The notes beneath the pieces were generated by a model that was not told the origin of the DNA, did no database searches, and saw only the letters and a list, made by a program, of their open reading frames with translations. Of a stretch of 64,000 nt of DNA, positions 34,319 through 44,058 are shown one piece after another. Location of the stretch: NCBI GenBank assembly GCA_040743155.1, contig JBFLJU010000001.1, forward strand, positions 62,001 to 126,000, written 5' to 3'. The DNA is from Cycloclasticus sp. (GTDB taxonomy: Bacteria > Pseudomonadota > Gammaproteobacteria > Methylococcales > Cycloclasticaceae). Numbering within the stretch: the first letter of the stretch is position 1; every line of letters starts with the position of its first letter. Both the position numbers and the translations under genes were made by a program.

Positions 34319-35617
34319 ATGTATTTAGACTATTTCGGACTAACCAAGCAGCCTTTCGGGATTACCCCTGATACTTCATTGTTTTTTAAGGGCGCTGAGC
34401 GGGGCGAAATTCTAGAGGCGATTTTATATGCGTTGAACTCTGGCGAAGGCATCATCAAAGTAGTGGGTGAAGTGGGTAGCGGTAAGACAATGCTCTCTCG
34501 TATGCTGACTAAAAAGGTGTCAGATAATACGGTTTTTGTTTTTTTATTAAATCCAAGTATTCAGGCAGAGCAAGTGTTTTATGCGATTGCTTATGACCTG
34601 GGTTTAACGGTTGATGAGAGCAATCAATCGATTCAAGTGCTGCATTTGCTCCAGAAAAAGCTGTTTCAGTTATACGAAGAAGGTAAAAAAGTTGTTCTAG
34701 TTATTGACGAAGCGCAACAAATGCCACTGGCAACCTTGGAAGAAATTCGCCTGTTGAGTAACTTAGAAACGGAAACTGAAAAACTATTGCAAATCATTAT
34801 GTTTGGCCAGCCTGAACTGGATGAGCATATTGATACGCCAAGCGTTCGACAGTTGCGAGAAAGAATTACCTATAGCTTTTACCTAAGCCCATTAACCTGG
34901 AATTTGGCAGAAACTTATTTGACGTTTCGGCTTGAAAAAGCGGGTCATCAAGGGCGAGGAATTTTTAAACAAGCGGCGATCAAGCTGCTCACTAAAAGCT
35001 CACATGGAACATTACGCCGTTTGAACGTGTTGGCAGATAAGGCGCTTTTAGCGGCTTTTCTAGATAAGAATGCGGTGGTTGAAGCGAAGCACGTGAAAAT
35101 TGCGCTACAAGATAGCAACAAGGGGCAAGGGAAAAATTACACCAGTACAATTGCTGCGGTATTAAGTGTGGTCGCGGTTTTACTGGGTGTAGGGGTGTTT
35201 TATTGGCTAGTTCAGTTTGAGCCGCAAGCGTCGTCAATGGCGGCTAAACGCATTGTTGATAAGCCTATTGTGCCAAGGGCTAGTGAACGGGTTATTAAGG
35301 TGAATGCGAGTAATGCATTGCTGGAAAATAAATTGGGTAGCTTTGGCATATGGCAGCAGCAAACGAACAGTAAATACACCATTCGCTTATTATCTGCGTC
35401 GGGCGATAAGGCGCCGTTAGTTGAGGGTTTTCTTCGAAGCGTACAGAACCTAGGTGATATTGATCGCCTGAATGTCGCCCAGCTGACGCTTAAAAGTAAA
35501 GATTATGTTGTGTATTACGGTGAATTCTCTCAATATTCAGATGCCTTGAAGGTGCTAAATACACTGCCCAAGAAGCTAACGAAATTTTCACCTTATATTA
35601 GCGCTATTCCTAAATAA
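34319..35617 (+). CDS. mshM: MSHA biogenesis AAA ATPase MshM (ExeA-like)
   Basis: A 432-residue AAA protein of the ExeA/GspA group, thought to help insert or assemble the secretin. The N-terminus YFGLTKQPFGITPD is typical, with Walker A GEVGSGKT (about 52-59) and Walker B VVLVIDEA (about 128-135). A transmembrane helix lies near residues 278-297, followed by a C-terminal periplasmic part (about 340-432) resembling a SPOR-like fold. It is the first gene of the MSHA-type pilus locus; mshL begins 105 bases later. Confidence 0.85.
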   Translation: MYLDYFGLTKQPFGITPDTSLFFKGAERGEILEAILYALNSGEGIIKVVGEVGSGKTMLSRMLTKKVSDNTVFVFLLNPSIQAEQVFYAIAYDLGLTVDESNQSIQVLHLLQKKLFQLYEEGKKVVLVIDEAQQMPLATLEEIRLLSNLETETEKLLQIIMFGQPELDEHIDTPSVRQLRERITYSFYLSPLTWNLAETYLTFRLEKAGHQGRGIFKQAAIKLLTKSSHGTLRRLNVLADKALLAAFLDKNAVVEAKHVKIALQDSNKGQGKNYTSTIAAVLSVVAVLLGVGVFYWLVQFEPQASSMAAKRIVDKPIVPRASERVIKVNASNALLENKLGSFGIWQQQTNSKYTIRLLSASGDKAPLVEGFLRSVQNLGDIDRLNVAQLTLKSKDYVVYYGEFSQYSDALKVLNTLPKKLTKFSPYISAIPK

Positions 35618-35722
35618 AAACTCCCAGTAAAAACATTGGCTTAATCTTTTTTTGAGGTGTGATTTATGGCTGAATTAGTCTAAACTTTGCTGAAATAAAT
35701 AATAAAGATACATGGACTTGTT

Positions 35723-37363
35723 ATGACGATACGCTCTGCTGCGCTATTGGCGGGTAGCTTTTTAGTGTTAGCTGCTTGTGCACCTGCTTCAATAAAAGTT
35801 TCTAGCCATCATATTCAAGAAACAGCAAGACCCTCAGGCGAGCCGTTGCCTGTTCTTCAGACGGCGCCGCTGCCAACACCACCATCACACTCTAAACAAG
35901 AAGACGTGTTTACTGTGGTCGTCAATGATGTACCCGTTAAGGAGCTGTTATTTGCGATTGCACGTGACGCGAATGTGGAAATTGATATTGCTCAAGATGT
36001 CGACGGGCGGGTAACGCTAAATGCGATTGACCGGACATTTGATCAAATTATAAGCCGAGTTAGTCGGCAAGCCGATATCCGTTATAGCGTTGAAAAAGGC
36101 GTTGTATTTGTCAAAAAGGATGGCCAATTTCTAAAGCATTACGATGTGGGGTATGTCAACTTAGCCCGAACGAGCGACTCTACCATCGCTATTTCGACCG
36201 AGGTCGCTTCAACGGGAGGTACATCAGGTAATTCAAAGGTGGGGAATACTTCGGATACCTCCATTAATAACAAATCGGTGCATCAATTTTGGAAAACCAC
36301 GGTCGATAATGTTCGTGCGATTCTGCAAGAAGATGAAAAGGTGAGCGCGGAGTTCGTTGCCGTTGCAAAATTAACAGGAGGCCAAACAGAGCGTTCCGTT
36401 GAGATGGGAGAGGGCAAGCAGTCTCGAGTGATAGCCAGCCCTGAAAGTGGTTTGCTTAGCGTTTTTGCGACACAAAAACAGCATCATATGGTTGAAAAAT
36501 ACTTAGACTTGACCCTAGCCGGCGTTAAACGGCAAGTCTTTATAGAAGCAACGATTGTTGAAGTGGAACTGAATGATGACTACCAAGCGGGAGTTGACTG
36601 GAGTCGTTTAGTGCAGGCAGGGACAGAAGGCTTTAGTGTTTCTCAAGCTTTGCTGGGTACTAATTTAGCTGGGGCACCTGTTACAACATTGACCTATAAC
36701 AACCCAGGTAGTAAGTACGACCTGAACGCGACGGTTAAGCTGTTAAACCAATTTGGTAATACAAAGGTGCTTTCTTCACCAAAACTAATGGTGCTGAATA
36801 ATCAAACTGCCTTGCTAAAGGTGGTTGATAATCGTGTTTACTTTACCGTTTCTGTCGAAACGGACACCTCAGAATCGGGCTTGCTTACCCGCACCTTTGA
36901 GACCGAAATCCATACCGTTCCCGTGGGCTTGGTGATGAGCGTTACGCCGTATATTTCATCAGAAAATATGGTGACCTTGAACGTTAGACCAACTATTTCT
37001 CGAATTTTAAAGTTTGTTGAAGACCCTAATCCAGAGTTGGGCACGGGCGATGCTGCGAGCTTAATTCCTGAGATTTCGGTACGTGAAATCGAGTCTATGT
37101 TGCGGGTCAAAAGTGGTGATGTGGCCGTTATTGGCGGCTTAATGCAAGATAATCATCGTTATAGTACTGACGGTGTTCCAGGCTTGTCTAAGATGAACTT
37201 TATTGGCGACTTCTTTAGTTATAAGGATAATTCGGTATCGAAATCTGAGCTAGTCATTTTCTTGAAACCGATGGTTGCTGAGAAGCCAACGTTGAATGGG
37301 CAGTTTGCCAAATACAAACGTTTTCTAGACGCGCAAGAAAGTAGCGCCGAGTTGGGAAGATAA
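35723..37363 (+). CDS. mshL: MSHA pilus secretin MshL
   Basis: Outer-membrane secretin (546 residues) forming the pilus exit channel. The signal peptide ends in a lipobox (LAAC, Cys19), so it is a lipoprotein. A secretin/TonB short N-terminal domain lies near residues 65-130, and the secretin core fills the C-terminal half, with VEVELNDDYQAGVDWS, the VLSSPKLMVLNNQTA motif and the gate-region VIGGLMQDN. The order mshM-mshL-mshN-mshE-mshG supports the assignment over a type II secretion secretin. It ends 3 bases before mshN. Confidence 0.92.
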   Translation: MTIRSAALLAGSFLVLAACAPASIKVSSHHIQETARPSGEPLPVLQTAPLPTPPSHSKQEDVFTVVVNDVPVKELLFAIARDANVEIDIAQDVDGRVTLNAIDRTFDQIISRVSRQADIRYSVEKGVVFVKKDGQFLKHYDVGYVNLARTSDSTIAISTEVASTGGTSGNSKVGNTSDTSINNKSVHQFWKTTVDNVRAILQEDEKVSAEFVAVAKLTGGQTERSVEMGEGKQSRVIASPESGLLSVFATQKQHHMVEKYLDLTLAGVKRQVFIEATIVEVELNDDYQAGVDWSRLVQAGTEGFSVSQALLGTNLAGAPVTTLTYNNPGSKYDLNATVKLLNQFGNTKVLSSPKLMVLNNQTALLKVVDNRVYFTVSVETDTSESGLLTRTFETEIHTVPVGLVMSVTPYISSENMVTLNVRPTISRILKFVEDPNPELGTGDAASLIPEISVREIESMLRVKSGDVAVIGGLMQDNHRYSTDGVPGLSKMNFIGDFFSYKDNSVSKSELVIFLKPMVAEKPTLNGQFAKYKRFLDAQESSAELGR

Positions 37364-37366
37364 GCC

Positions 37367-38578
37367 ATGAGCTTATTGCTTGATGCCTTAAAGCAGGCGG
37401 AAGAAAATAAAAAAAAGGTAGCCGGCACGGCGCAGGTAACCTCAATACCTAGAGACTCTGCTGAGTTAACGTTAGAAGAGCAGGTTGTTTCGGCTAAGGT
37501 TAATGTCGAGGCGGTGCCAAACAGTTCAGTTGATTTACAGGTTGAGCCGGTTTCTATGGAGCAAGAAGAGGCGGTCAGCGTTGAAGCTAAGGTAACCGAA
37601 CCGCTTGTAAAGAAAAAAACGCCGGCTAGCGCTATAAAGCCAGCGTCAGTTGATATCCTTTCCGTCGGCAAGAAACCAGTTAAAAATATAGGGTATAAAA
37701 AGATTGGTGCATTACTGGTGCTGCTGTTATTTACTGGTGTGGCTAGCTTGTTTCTGATCGATCAAGAAAGGTATCAGCAAGTGCCTTATAAGGATCAAGT
37801 CGCGGCGCAAAAGGCGGCAATGGCTAAACAGCTTGCGCCGACTAAAAAAGAGGCCGTTAACACTCCTGTTGTGGCTGCTGTTGTCGACATGGCCGATAGC
37901 AAAAAAGTGGATTCAGTTGCACTAATACAGAAGCCTGCTCAGGTTTCTTCGCCTGATGAAAATCCTAGCGCCATTCAAATTAAGAGACGCAGAACCTCAT
38001 CAAGTTTGACCAATAAACTTAGCGAAGCTTACGCTGCATTGGTTGGGAATGAACTGGATCGAGCGGCTCGTCTTTATAACAGTGTATTGCAGAAGCGGCC
38101 TAATCAAGTGGATGCGTTATTAGGCTTGGCGAATATTGAGAGTCAAACCGATCAGGCGCAATCCGCACGAGCATTGTATGAGCGGGTGTTACGCGTGGAC
38201 GGCGCAAACAGCATTGCGCAGATAGGCTTGCTGCAAACGTACAATCAGCAAGGTGCAGTTCAGCGACAGCAAGTGCTCGAAGAGCTGGTCGGAAAATACA
38301 GCAATAACCCCGAGGTGCATTTGGCGTTGGGTCACGCATTTGCGGAACAACTGAAGTGGGCAGCAGCGCAGAAATCATATTTCAAGGCATTTTCACTCAA
38401 TCCAAATAACACGGTGTACGCCTACAATTTAGCGGTTAGTTTAGATAGGTTAGAGCAATATACCGCTGCAAAAACGTACTATCAAAAAACCTTGAACCTT
38501 AATAAGCAGTCAGCGAAGCCGCTGAGTTTAGAACGGGTGAATAATAGGTTAACGGAGTTAAGTGAAGTGTATGAGTGA
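37367..38578 (+). CDS. mshN: MSHA biogenesis TPR protein MshN
   Basis: A 403-residue inner-membrane protein. It begins MSLLLDALKQAEENKKK, the typical N-terminus of MshN/GspB-like proteins. A single transmembrane helix (about 106-125) is followed by a disordered basic stretch and TPR-type repeats in the C-terminal half (about 210-400, for example LLGLANIESQTDQAQSARAL). It probably acts as a periplasmic scaffold linking the ATPase and secretin parts. The stop overlaps the start of mshE. Confidence 0.82.
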   Translation: MSLLLDALKQAEENKKKVAGTAQVTSIPRDSAELTLEEQVVSAKVNVEAVPNSSVDLQVEPVSMEQEEAVSVEAKVTEPLVKKKTPASAIKPASVDILSVGKKPVKNIGYKKIGALLVLLLFTGVASLFLIDQERYQQVPYKDQVAAQKAAMAKQLAPTKKEAVNTPVVAAVVDMADSKKVDSVALIQKPAQVSSPDENPSAIQIKRRRTSSSLTNKLSEAYAALVGNELDRAARLYNSVLQKRPNQVDALLGLANIESQTDQAQSARALYERVLRVDGANSIAQIGLLQTYNQQGAVQRQQVLEELVGKYSNNPEVHLALGHAFAEQLKWAAAQKSYFKAFSLNPNNTVYAYNLAVSLDRLEQYTAAKTYYQKTLNLNKQSAKPLSLERVNNRLTELSEVYE

Positions 38579-40274
38579 GCTACAGCCAAAAAAAAGGATC
38601 GGTGATGAGCTGATTGATCGAGGTATTATTAGTCTGGATCAGTTAAAGATTGCTTTGCAGGAACAAAAGGTATCGAGCGGACAAATTGGTAAAATTTTAA
38701 TTGATCTTGGTTTTATCACCGAGACATTATTAAAAGAAGTCTTGGGTGAGTCTCAAGGTGAAGACAGTATCGATCTGAATGAAGTGGTGCCGGATGCGGA
38801 TGCTATCTCTTTTATTGATAAAAAGTTAGCGCAGCAGTTGAGAGTGTTGCCCTGTGACTTCAATGCAGACAGCAAAGTGTTACAGCTGGCAATGGCCGAC
38901 ACCTTTGATATTTTGGCGTTGGATAGAATTAAAGCGGTAATTCCGGCGGATATTACCGTGTCGCCCGTACTGGCTGGTGTAAAAGAGATTGAACGGAATA
39001 TAGATCACTTTTATGGTTACGAGTTGTCGATTGATGGCATTCTTCGTGAAATTGAAACCGGCGAATTTGAAGAAGCCCAGCAGCGCATGGATTCGGCGGA
39101 GTATACGCACCCACTGGTTCGCTTGGTGGATGCCTTCTTAACGGATGCGGTTAAACGGGGTGCGTCGGATATTCATTTTGAACCGGAAGCGGGCTTTCTT
39201 CGAGTGCGTTATCGACTGGATGGCGTATTACATCAAATTAGGAGTTTGCATAATAAATATTGGCCTTCTATCGTTGTACGCTTGAAAGTAATGTCAAATA
39301 TGAACCTGGCGGAAACAAGGGCACCGCAAGATGGGCGTATTCATTTGAAGGTTGCCGGTCACCCCATTGATTTTCGTGTGGCATCACAACCGACCATCCA
39401 CGGTGAAAATTTTGTATTGCGAATTTTAGACCGCGATAAATCCATCGTTCCTCTGGATAGTTTAGACATTGCAGAAGATAACAAGCAGTTACTGAAACTT
39501 TTAATGGCCCGGCCAGAAGGCATTATTTTGGTAACGGGCCCAACGGGTAGTGGTAAAACGACGACCTTGTATTCGATGTTGAACCACTTGAATGATGAGT
39601 CCGTTAACATCATGACATTGGAAGACCCAGTTGAATACCCGATGGGATTAATTCGTCAAACATCAATCGGTATGTCGTCAAAAATGACGTTTGCCGATGG
39701 CATTCGCTCACTAATGAGGCAAGACCCAGATATCATTCTCGTCGGCGAAATGCGCGACCTAGAAACAGCAGAAATGGGTTTTAGGGCGGCTATGACGGGG
39801 CATCAGGTTTTCTCAACGCTACACACCAACTCTGCCATAGGCGCGTTCCCACGATTATTAGATATGGGCGTGTTGCCGGATGTTGTATCTGGCAACATCA
39901 TAGGCCTTATTGGTCAACGACTGATTAGGAAGTTATGCCCTAAGTGCAAAGAACAAACTGCGATAACCGATATTGAGAAGCAATTGCTTGGCCCAGATGG
40001 TGAGCAAGTAACGCATTTAGCGACCGCAGTTGGTTGTGCATTTTGTCACCAGACGGGCTTTAAAGGACGAGTTGCCTTACTTGAGATTTTGAGAATGGAT
40101 ACAGACTTAGATGAGCTGATTGCACAAAAGTCGTCGCAAAGAGAGATCATCGAAATGGCCGAAGAGAAAGGCTTTAGAAGTTTAGTGAAAGATGGGATTC
40201 GACAAATATTGTCTGGGCATACGACTTTGAGTGAGCTGTCACGAGTGGTCGATTTAACGGCAGCGTTAAAATAA
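38571..40274 (+). CDS. mshE: MSHA pilus extension ATPase MshE (c-di-GMP-binding N-domain)
   Basis: GspE/PilB-type hexameric ATPase powering pilin polymerisation. The N-terminal MshEN domain reads RIGDELIDRG...ALQEQ and then QIGKILIDLGFITETLL, the paired motif that binds cyclic di-GMP. Walker A GPTGSGKTTT lies near residue 325, Asp box and Walker B follow (DPDIILVGEMRD, with Gly-Glu), then the zinc-binding CPKC...CAFC near residues 460-505. I chose the ATG at 38571 (567 residues) because it puts the first motif arginine at residue 9, the position expected for MshE; a GTG nine bases earlier is also open. It overlaps mshN by 8 bases. Confidence 0.93.
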   Translation: MSELQPKKRIGDELIDRGIISLDQLKIALQEQKVSSGQIGKILIDLGFITETLLKEVLGESQGEDSIDLNEVVPDADAISFIDKKLAQQLRVLPCDFNADSKVLQLAMADTFDILALDRIKAVIPADITVSPVLAGVKEIERNIDHFYGYELSIDGILREIETGEFEEAQQRMDSAEYTHPLVRLVDAFLTDAVKRGASDIHFEPEAGFLRVRYRLDGVLHQIRSLHNKYWPSIVVRLKVMSNMNLAETRAPQDGRIHLKVAGHPIDFRVASQPTIHGENFVLRILDRDKSIVPLDSLDIAEDNKQLLKLLMARPEGIILVTGPTGSGKTTTLYSMLNHLNDESVNIMTLEDPVEYPMGLIRQTSIGMSSKMTFADGIRSLMRQDPDIILVGEMRDLETAEMGFRAAMTGHQVFSTLHTNSAIGAFPRLLDMGVLPDVVSGNIIGLIGQRLIRKLCPKCKEQTAITDIEKQLLGPDGEQVTHLATAVGCAFCHQTGFKGRVALLEILRMDTDLDELIAQKSSQREIIEMAEEKGFRSLVKDGIRQILSGHTTLSELSRVVDLTAALK

Positions 40275-40275
40275 G

Positions 40276-41478
40276 ATGGCGAACTATAACTACAAGGCAG
40301 TTAGAAGTGACGGCGTGGTTATAAAAGGTGCAATGGAGGCGTTACATATATTGGATTTAGAATCTCGTTTAGAAAAAACGGGCTGTGCGTTGATTTCTGC
40401 AAAAACGAAATCGTCAGGCCTTAATTTGTTGCAGAAAAATATAACGCGTCGTGATTTGATCGATTTCTTTGTCTATATGGAGCAAATGATCTTGGCGGGT
40501 GTGCCCATTGTGGCATCACTAGAAGACTTTAAGCAAGGCCTTGAGCCGTCAGAACTAAAAGAAGTTGTTGGCGAGTTGATTGAAAAAATAAACAGTGGCA
40601 GTACGTTATCGCATGCGATGGAAGGCTCAAAGAAAGTCTTTAGTAATCTAGTTGTTGAGCTAGTAAAAGTAGGTGAAAAAAGTGGTTTGTTAGCGACTAT
40701 TTTTGGTGAAATAAAAGAAGCGCTTAAGTGGCAAGATGAGCTGATTACGCAAACCAAAAAGATCCTTATGTATCCCGCCTTTGTTGGTACGGTGGTATTT
40801 GCAGTGCTGTGTTTTATGATGATCTATCTAGTACCGCAGATGGTTGGCTTTATAGCGAATATGGGTGGTGAGTTGCCATTTCATACCAAGCTACTGATGG
40901 GGGTGTCTGATGTTTTTGTTAATTATTGGTATTTAATTATTTCATTGCCCGTCGTGTTCACAATAGCGATGAAAATAACGCTTAATAACAGTGAACGTGC
41001 GCGACTCTTGTTTGATAAAAATGTTCTGAAGGTTCCTGGACTTGGTTCTGTGTTAAAGAAAATAATTTTGGCTAGGTTTACCTCAAACTTTGCACTGTTA
41101 TATCGTTCGGGTATTGGCGTTCTTGAGGCGCTTCGGATTACTAAAGGTGTGGTGGGCAATGCTTATGTAAAACAGGAAATTGAATTTATTCATGACCAAG
41201 TGACAGAAGGTACGGGTATTTCTGATGCGTTTGCAAGAACACAGTTATTTCCTCAATTAGTCATGCGAATGATTCGGGTGGGAGAGCAAACAGGGGCGCT
41301 TGATAAATCATTAGTCAACGTGAGTTATTTCTTCAATAGGGATGTTGAGGATTCGATTGAGAAGCTGCAAAGCATGATAGAGCCGGCAATGACGGTTATC
41401 TTAGGGCTGATATTGGGCTGGGTGATGATGTCAGTACTTGGGCCAATTTATGACTTGATTGGCAATCTGGAATTGTAA
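40276..41478 (+). CDS. mshG: MSHA pilus inner-membrane platform protein MshG
   Basis: Polytopic GspF/PilC-family protein (400 residues) that forms the rotor platform under the ATPase. It starts ANYNYKAVRSDG, the standard N-terminus, and holds two repeated GspF domains (about 60-185 and 265-390), each with the GE(K/Q)(S/T)G motif (VGEKSGLL near 134 and VGEQTGAL near 337), with three main membrane helices at about 165-190, 215-235 and 370-395. It starts two bases after mshE. Confidence 0.93.
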   Translation: MANYNYKAVRSDGVVIKGAMEALHILDLESRLEKTGCALISAKTKSSGLNLLQKNITRRDLIDFFVYMEQMILAGVPIVASLEDFKQGLEPSELKEVVGELIEKINSGSTLSHAMEGSKKVFSNLVVELVKVGEKSGLLATIFGEIKEALKWQDELITQTKKILMYPAFVGTVVFAVLCFMMIYLVPQMVGFIANMGGELPFHTKLLMGVSDVFVNYWYLIISLPVVFTIAMKITLNNSERARLLFDKNVLKVPGLGSVLKKIILARFTSNFALLYRSGIGVLEALRITKGVVGNAYVKQEIEFIHDQVTEGTGISDAFARTQLFPQLVMRMIRVGEQTGALDKSLVNVSYFFNRDVEDSIEKLQSMIEPAMTVILGLILGWVMMSVLGPIYDLIGNLEL

Positions 41479-43031
41479 TGCAGGTAAAACACGTACTTTA
41501 TTTGTCCGATGTGTCACTTATTTTCTGTGAGATAGACAGCGCCGGCCTGAAGTCTATTTTCACGCACTCATTAACTGATGCGGACTATATTGATAAATTT
41601 CAACGTTTTTTAGCAAAGCATCAGCCCGAATCGTTTAGCATTTTCCTCGATGTAATGGGGGAAGAGTTCAAGCACGAAAAAATCCCACATATCGGCGGGA
41701 AAGACCGTGAGTTACTGCTAGACAGAAAGTGTAAAGGCCTATTCGCTAACGCGAACCTAACGTGGCGCAAGCATCTTTATAGAGAAAAGACGGGGCGTAA
41801 AGACGATGTTTACCTGTTAATAAGCGTTCCTTTGCCCTCGGCAGTCGAACATGTTTTTGACGCCCTTATGCAGATGAAACAAAAAGTATCGGGTGTTTAT
41901 TCGGCGTCAATTCTTGAGCGGGATTTACTGAGCGCTTTACCAACGTCGCCACAAAGCTTAACTGTTTCGAGGATATTAGGTAGTTCGCCAGGTAAAAAAC
42001 TGTATCGTCAAACGTTTATGAAAGAGGGTGAACTGCTGATGAGTCGTGTAACGTCCATTAGCGGTGAAACTCATGAGCAAGTCTTTCCTCAGTTGCTTAG
42101 TGAAGTTGAGAGGATGAGGCATTTCTTAAGTGGAACAAGGCAATTAGATTCAAGGCAGAAACTGGATGTCTTGTTGGCGCTTGATGATGCCGAATCAGCG
42201 CAGTTGTTACAGCAGCAAGCAGATAACGATAAAGTAAACATGTCGGCTGTCAGCTTAGATGGCATAGCAAAAAACAAAAAACTAGGAAGTCATGGCTCAT
42301 TTTCGAGCTTAGCTGAATTATTGTTGGCGTACGTTTCGCTCAAACATGTAAAACCACATTTCAAGCCTGCAGGCCTGTGTGATTCGTTTCAAACCAAGCA
42401 TGCGAAAGGTTTTGTTCGTTGGTGTTCGGCGGGCTTGCTCGTGTTATCGATAGTGGCTGCATCGGTGATTATTTTTTTAGCGAAGAGTGAGCAAGCGAAA
42501 GTCGATGCTTTGCAAGCGGGTGTGGCGCAATTAGAAAGCCATAAAGACGTATTATCGGCTAGCGCTCAAGTAACGGAGCTTGAGCCGCGCCTAATGAAGC
42601 AAATCGTAGACTTGCATCAGTTGCTTAGCCTGTATCAATACGGGCCTGATCGTGTGCTAAGCGTTTTATCGCGTGCTTATGCTGGTTTTAATACCATCTC
42701 ATTGCTTGAACTTAGTTGGGTAAAAGGCAAACAAGATAAACAGCGTCGTAGAGGCAAGAATAGCGGTCCGTTCACGAATAAACTTAAGGAACTAAGGAAA
42801 TTTAAGCTGAAGGTCGGCCTGCCTGCTAGCTTAGGGAACCGAGTGATTTTAGACAGAGTGAGTGACTTTTCGGATGCCCTAATGGAGCAGCCAGAAATAC
42901 AACAAGTAACACGCGAAATGGCAGCGATTGATACCAGTGCCAAAGCACAAATAGCTGAAACCTTGGGAGAGGGTGCCTCTTTGAAGCGGCCCGTAGAATT
43001 TACGTTGCTAATTACGATGGGGTTATCGTGA
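41478..43031 (+). CDS. Pilus assembly protein, MshI-like (GspL/PilM-N role)
   Basis: A 517-residue protein with a cytoplasmic part of about 310 residues, one transmembrane helix near residues 315-335, and a periplasmic part that begins with a coiled coil. That layout fits the MshI/GspL class linking the ATPase to the periplasmic ring. Sequence motifs of an actin-like fold are not obvious to me, so the name rests on layout and on the position between mshG and mshJ. The ATG shares a base with the mshG stop (TAATG). Confidence 0.65.
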   Translation: MQVKHVLYLSDVSLIFCEIDSAGLKSIFTHSLTDADYIDKFQRFLAKHQPESFSIFLDVMGEEFKHEKIPHIGGKDRELLLDRKCKGLFANANLTWRKHLYREKTGRKDDVYLLISVPLPSAVEHVFDALMQMKQKVSGVYSASILERDLLSALPTSPQSLTVSRILGSSPGKKLYRQTFMKEGELLMSRVTSISGETHEQVFPQLLSEVERMRHFLSGTRQLDSRQKLDVLLALDDAESAQLLQQQADNDKVNMSAVSLDGIAKNKKLGSHGSFSSLAELLLAYVSLKHVKPHFKPAGLCDSFQTKHAKGFVRWCSAGLLVLSIVAASVIIFLAKSEQAKVDALQAGVAQLESHKDVLSASAQVTELEPRLMKQIVDLHQLLSLYQYGPDRVLSVLSRAYAGFNTISLLELSWVKGKQDKQRRRGKNSGPFTNKLKELRKFKLKVGLPASLGNRVILDRVSDFSDALMEQPEIQQVTREMAAIDTSAKAQIAETLGEGASLKRPVEFTLLITMGLS

Positions 43032-43648
43032 AAATGGCGGGTCATTCATTCATAAAAAAATTGAAAGTTGAACTACTACAGTTAATTGGCGTTATGACGC
43101 TCTCAGCTTTTATCCTGACATTAAGCCTCTTTTATATGGGCAATATTGATGAGCAAATGCTGAGAGTTTTAGCTAAGCAAGGCCAGCTGAATGGGGATAT
43201 TGATCGTTTAATGGAAGACGAGGCGATACTGAATGAGATTGGTGATAGTTTTTCGGCGTTGAAAGTAAAAGGGTTTTACGGAGAGGAAGACAGGCTTGCT
43301 TGGACGGAGGTTTTAAAACAGCTGTCGGAGGAATTAACATTGCCTAATTTTAAATATTCGATAGCCCCTCAGCGGGAGGTGTCTAATATTGGTTCGGGTT
43401 TCCAATCTAGGCTAGGGCTGTCTGAAAGCATGATGAGCATCGAAGCAGACCTTTTGCATGAAGGTGATTTTGTAACGATTGCCCAGCAATTATCGGATTT
43501 TGCGCCGGGTGTTTTTCGCGTAAAAGAGTGCAAAATGACCAAAGGCGACGTTATTTCATTCCATCAGATAAAAAGAAACGTGGGTATCAGCTGTTCATTA
43601 GCGTGGTATACCGTCAAACCATTTGTCTCAAGAGAGGTAAATAAATGA
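43028..43648 (+). CDS. Pilus assembly protein, MshJ/PilO-like
   Basis: A 206-residue bitopic membrane protein: short cytoplasmic end, a transmembrane helix (about 17-38), a coiled-coil stretch and a small C-terminal alpha-beta domain, which is the MshJ/GspM/PilO layout. It pairs with the preceding MshI-like protein. It starts with GTG overlapping the previous stop (GTGA), with GGGG eight bases upstream; an ATG six bases further is the alternative start. Confidence 0.65.
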   Translation: MKMAGHSFIKKLKVELLQLIGVMTLSAFILTLSLFYMGNIDEQMLRVLAKQGQLNGDIDRLMEDEAILNEIGDSFSALKVKGFYGEEDRLAWTEVLKQLSEELTLPNFKYSIAPQREVSNIGSGFQSRLGLSESMMSIEADLLHEGDFVTIAQQLSDFAPGVFRVKECKMTKGDVISFHQIKRNVGISCSLAWYTVKPFVSREVNK

Positions 43649-44049
43649 GAGCAGTTAATAAGTACCTAATGACAGCTTTCCTTTGCTTTATATCGTTGCA
43701 GGCGCATGCGTTTGGTGACTTCTTTACCACTGCGCTTCAGCGTCACGCGCTAGATGCGATGCGTGAACGAGGTGGTATAGAAACACCAGCAGCTAAGCCG
43801 CAAACAAAAGTATTGAAGGTCAATGGTTTTTATTTCAAGAGCCATGATAAACGTGAGAAAGGGGTTGTCTGGGTCAATGGTCAGCGAGTGAATCCAGATG
43901 ATGCCATTAATGGCATTCTAGTAAAGAAACTAAGCGAAAAAGAGCAAACATTAAACATGGCTATTGATGGCAATGAGCGCTTGTTACCGTTTAAAGCCGG
44001 TCAGAAGATGTACCTTGATGATCATAAAGTTGTCGATGCCTATCAATAA
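43645..44049 (+). CDS. Small periplasmic pilus protein, MshK-like
   Basis: A 134-residue secreted protein with a signal peptide ending near residue 22 (AHA). The C-terminal part has the VLKVNGFYFKS...GVVWVNGQRVN pattern, a small beta fold like those of MshK and PilP-type proteins that dock on the secretin. It overlaps the MshJ-like gene by 4 bases (ATGA). The assignment comes from position and general form. Confidence 0.55.
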   Translation: MRAVNKYLMTAFLCFISLQAHAFGDFFTTALQRHALDAMRERGGIETPAAKPQTKVLKVNGFYFKSHDKREKGVVWVNGQRVNPDDAINGILVKKLSEKEQTLNMAIDGNERLLPFKAGQKMYLDDHKVVDAYQ

Positions 44050-44058
44050 ATATTTGTT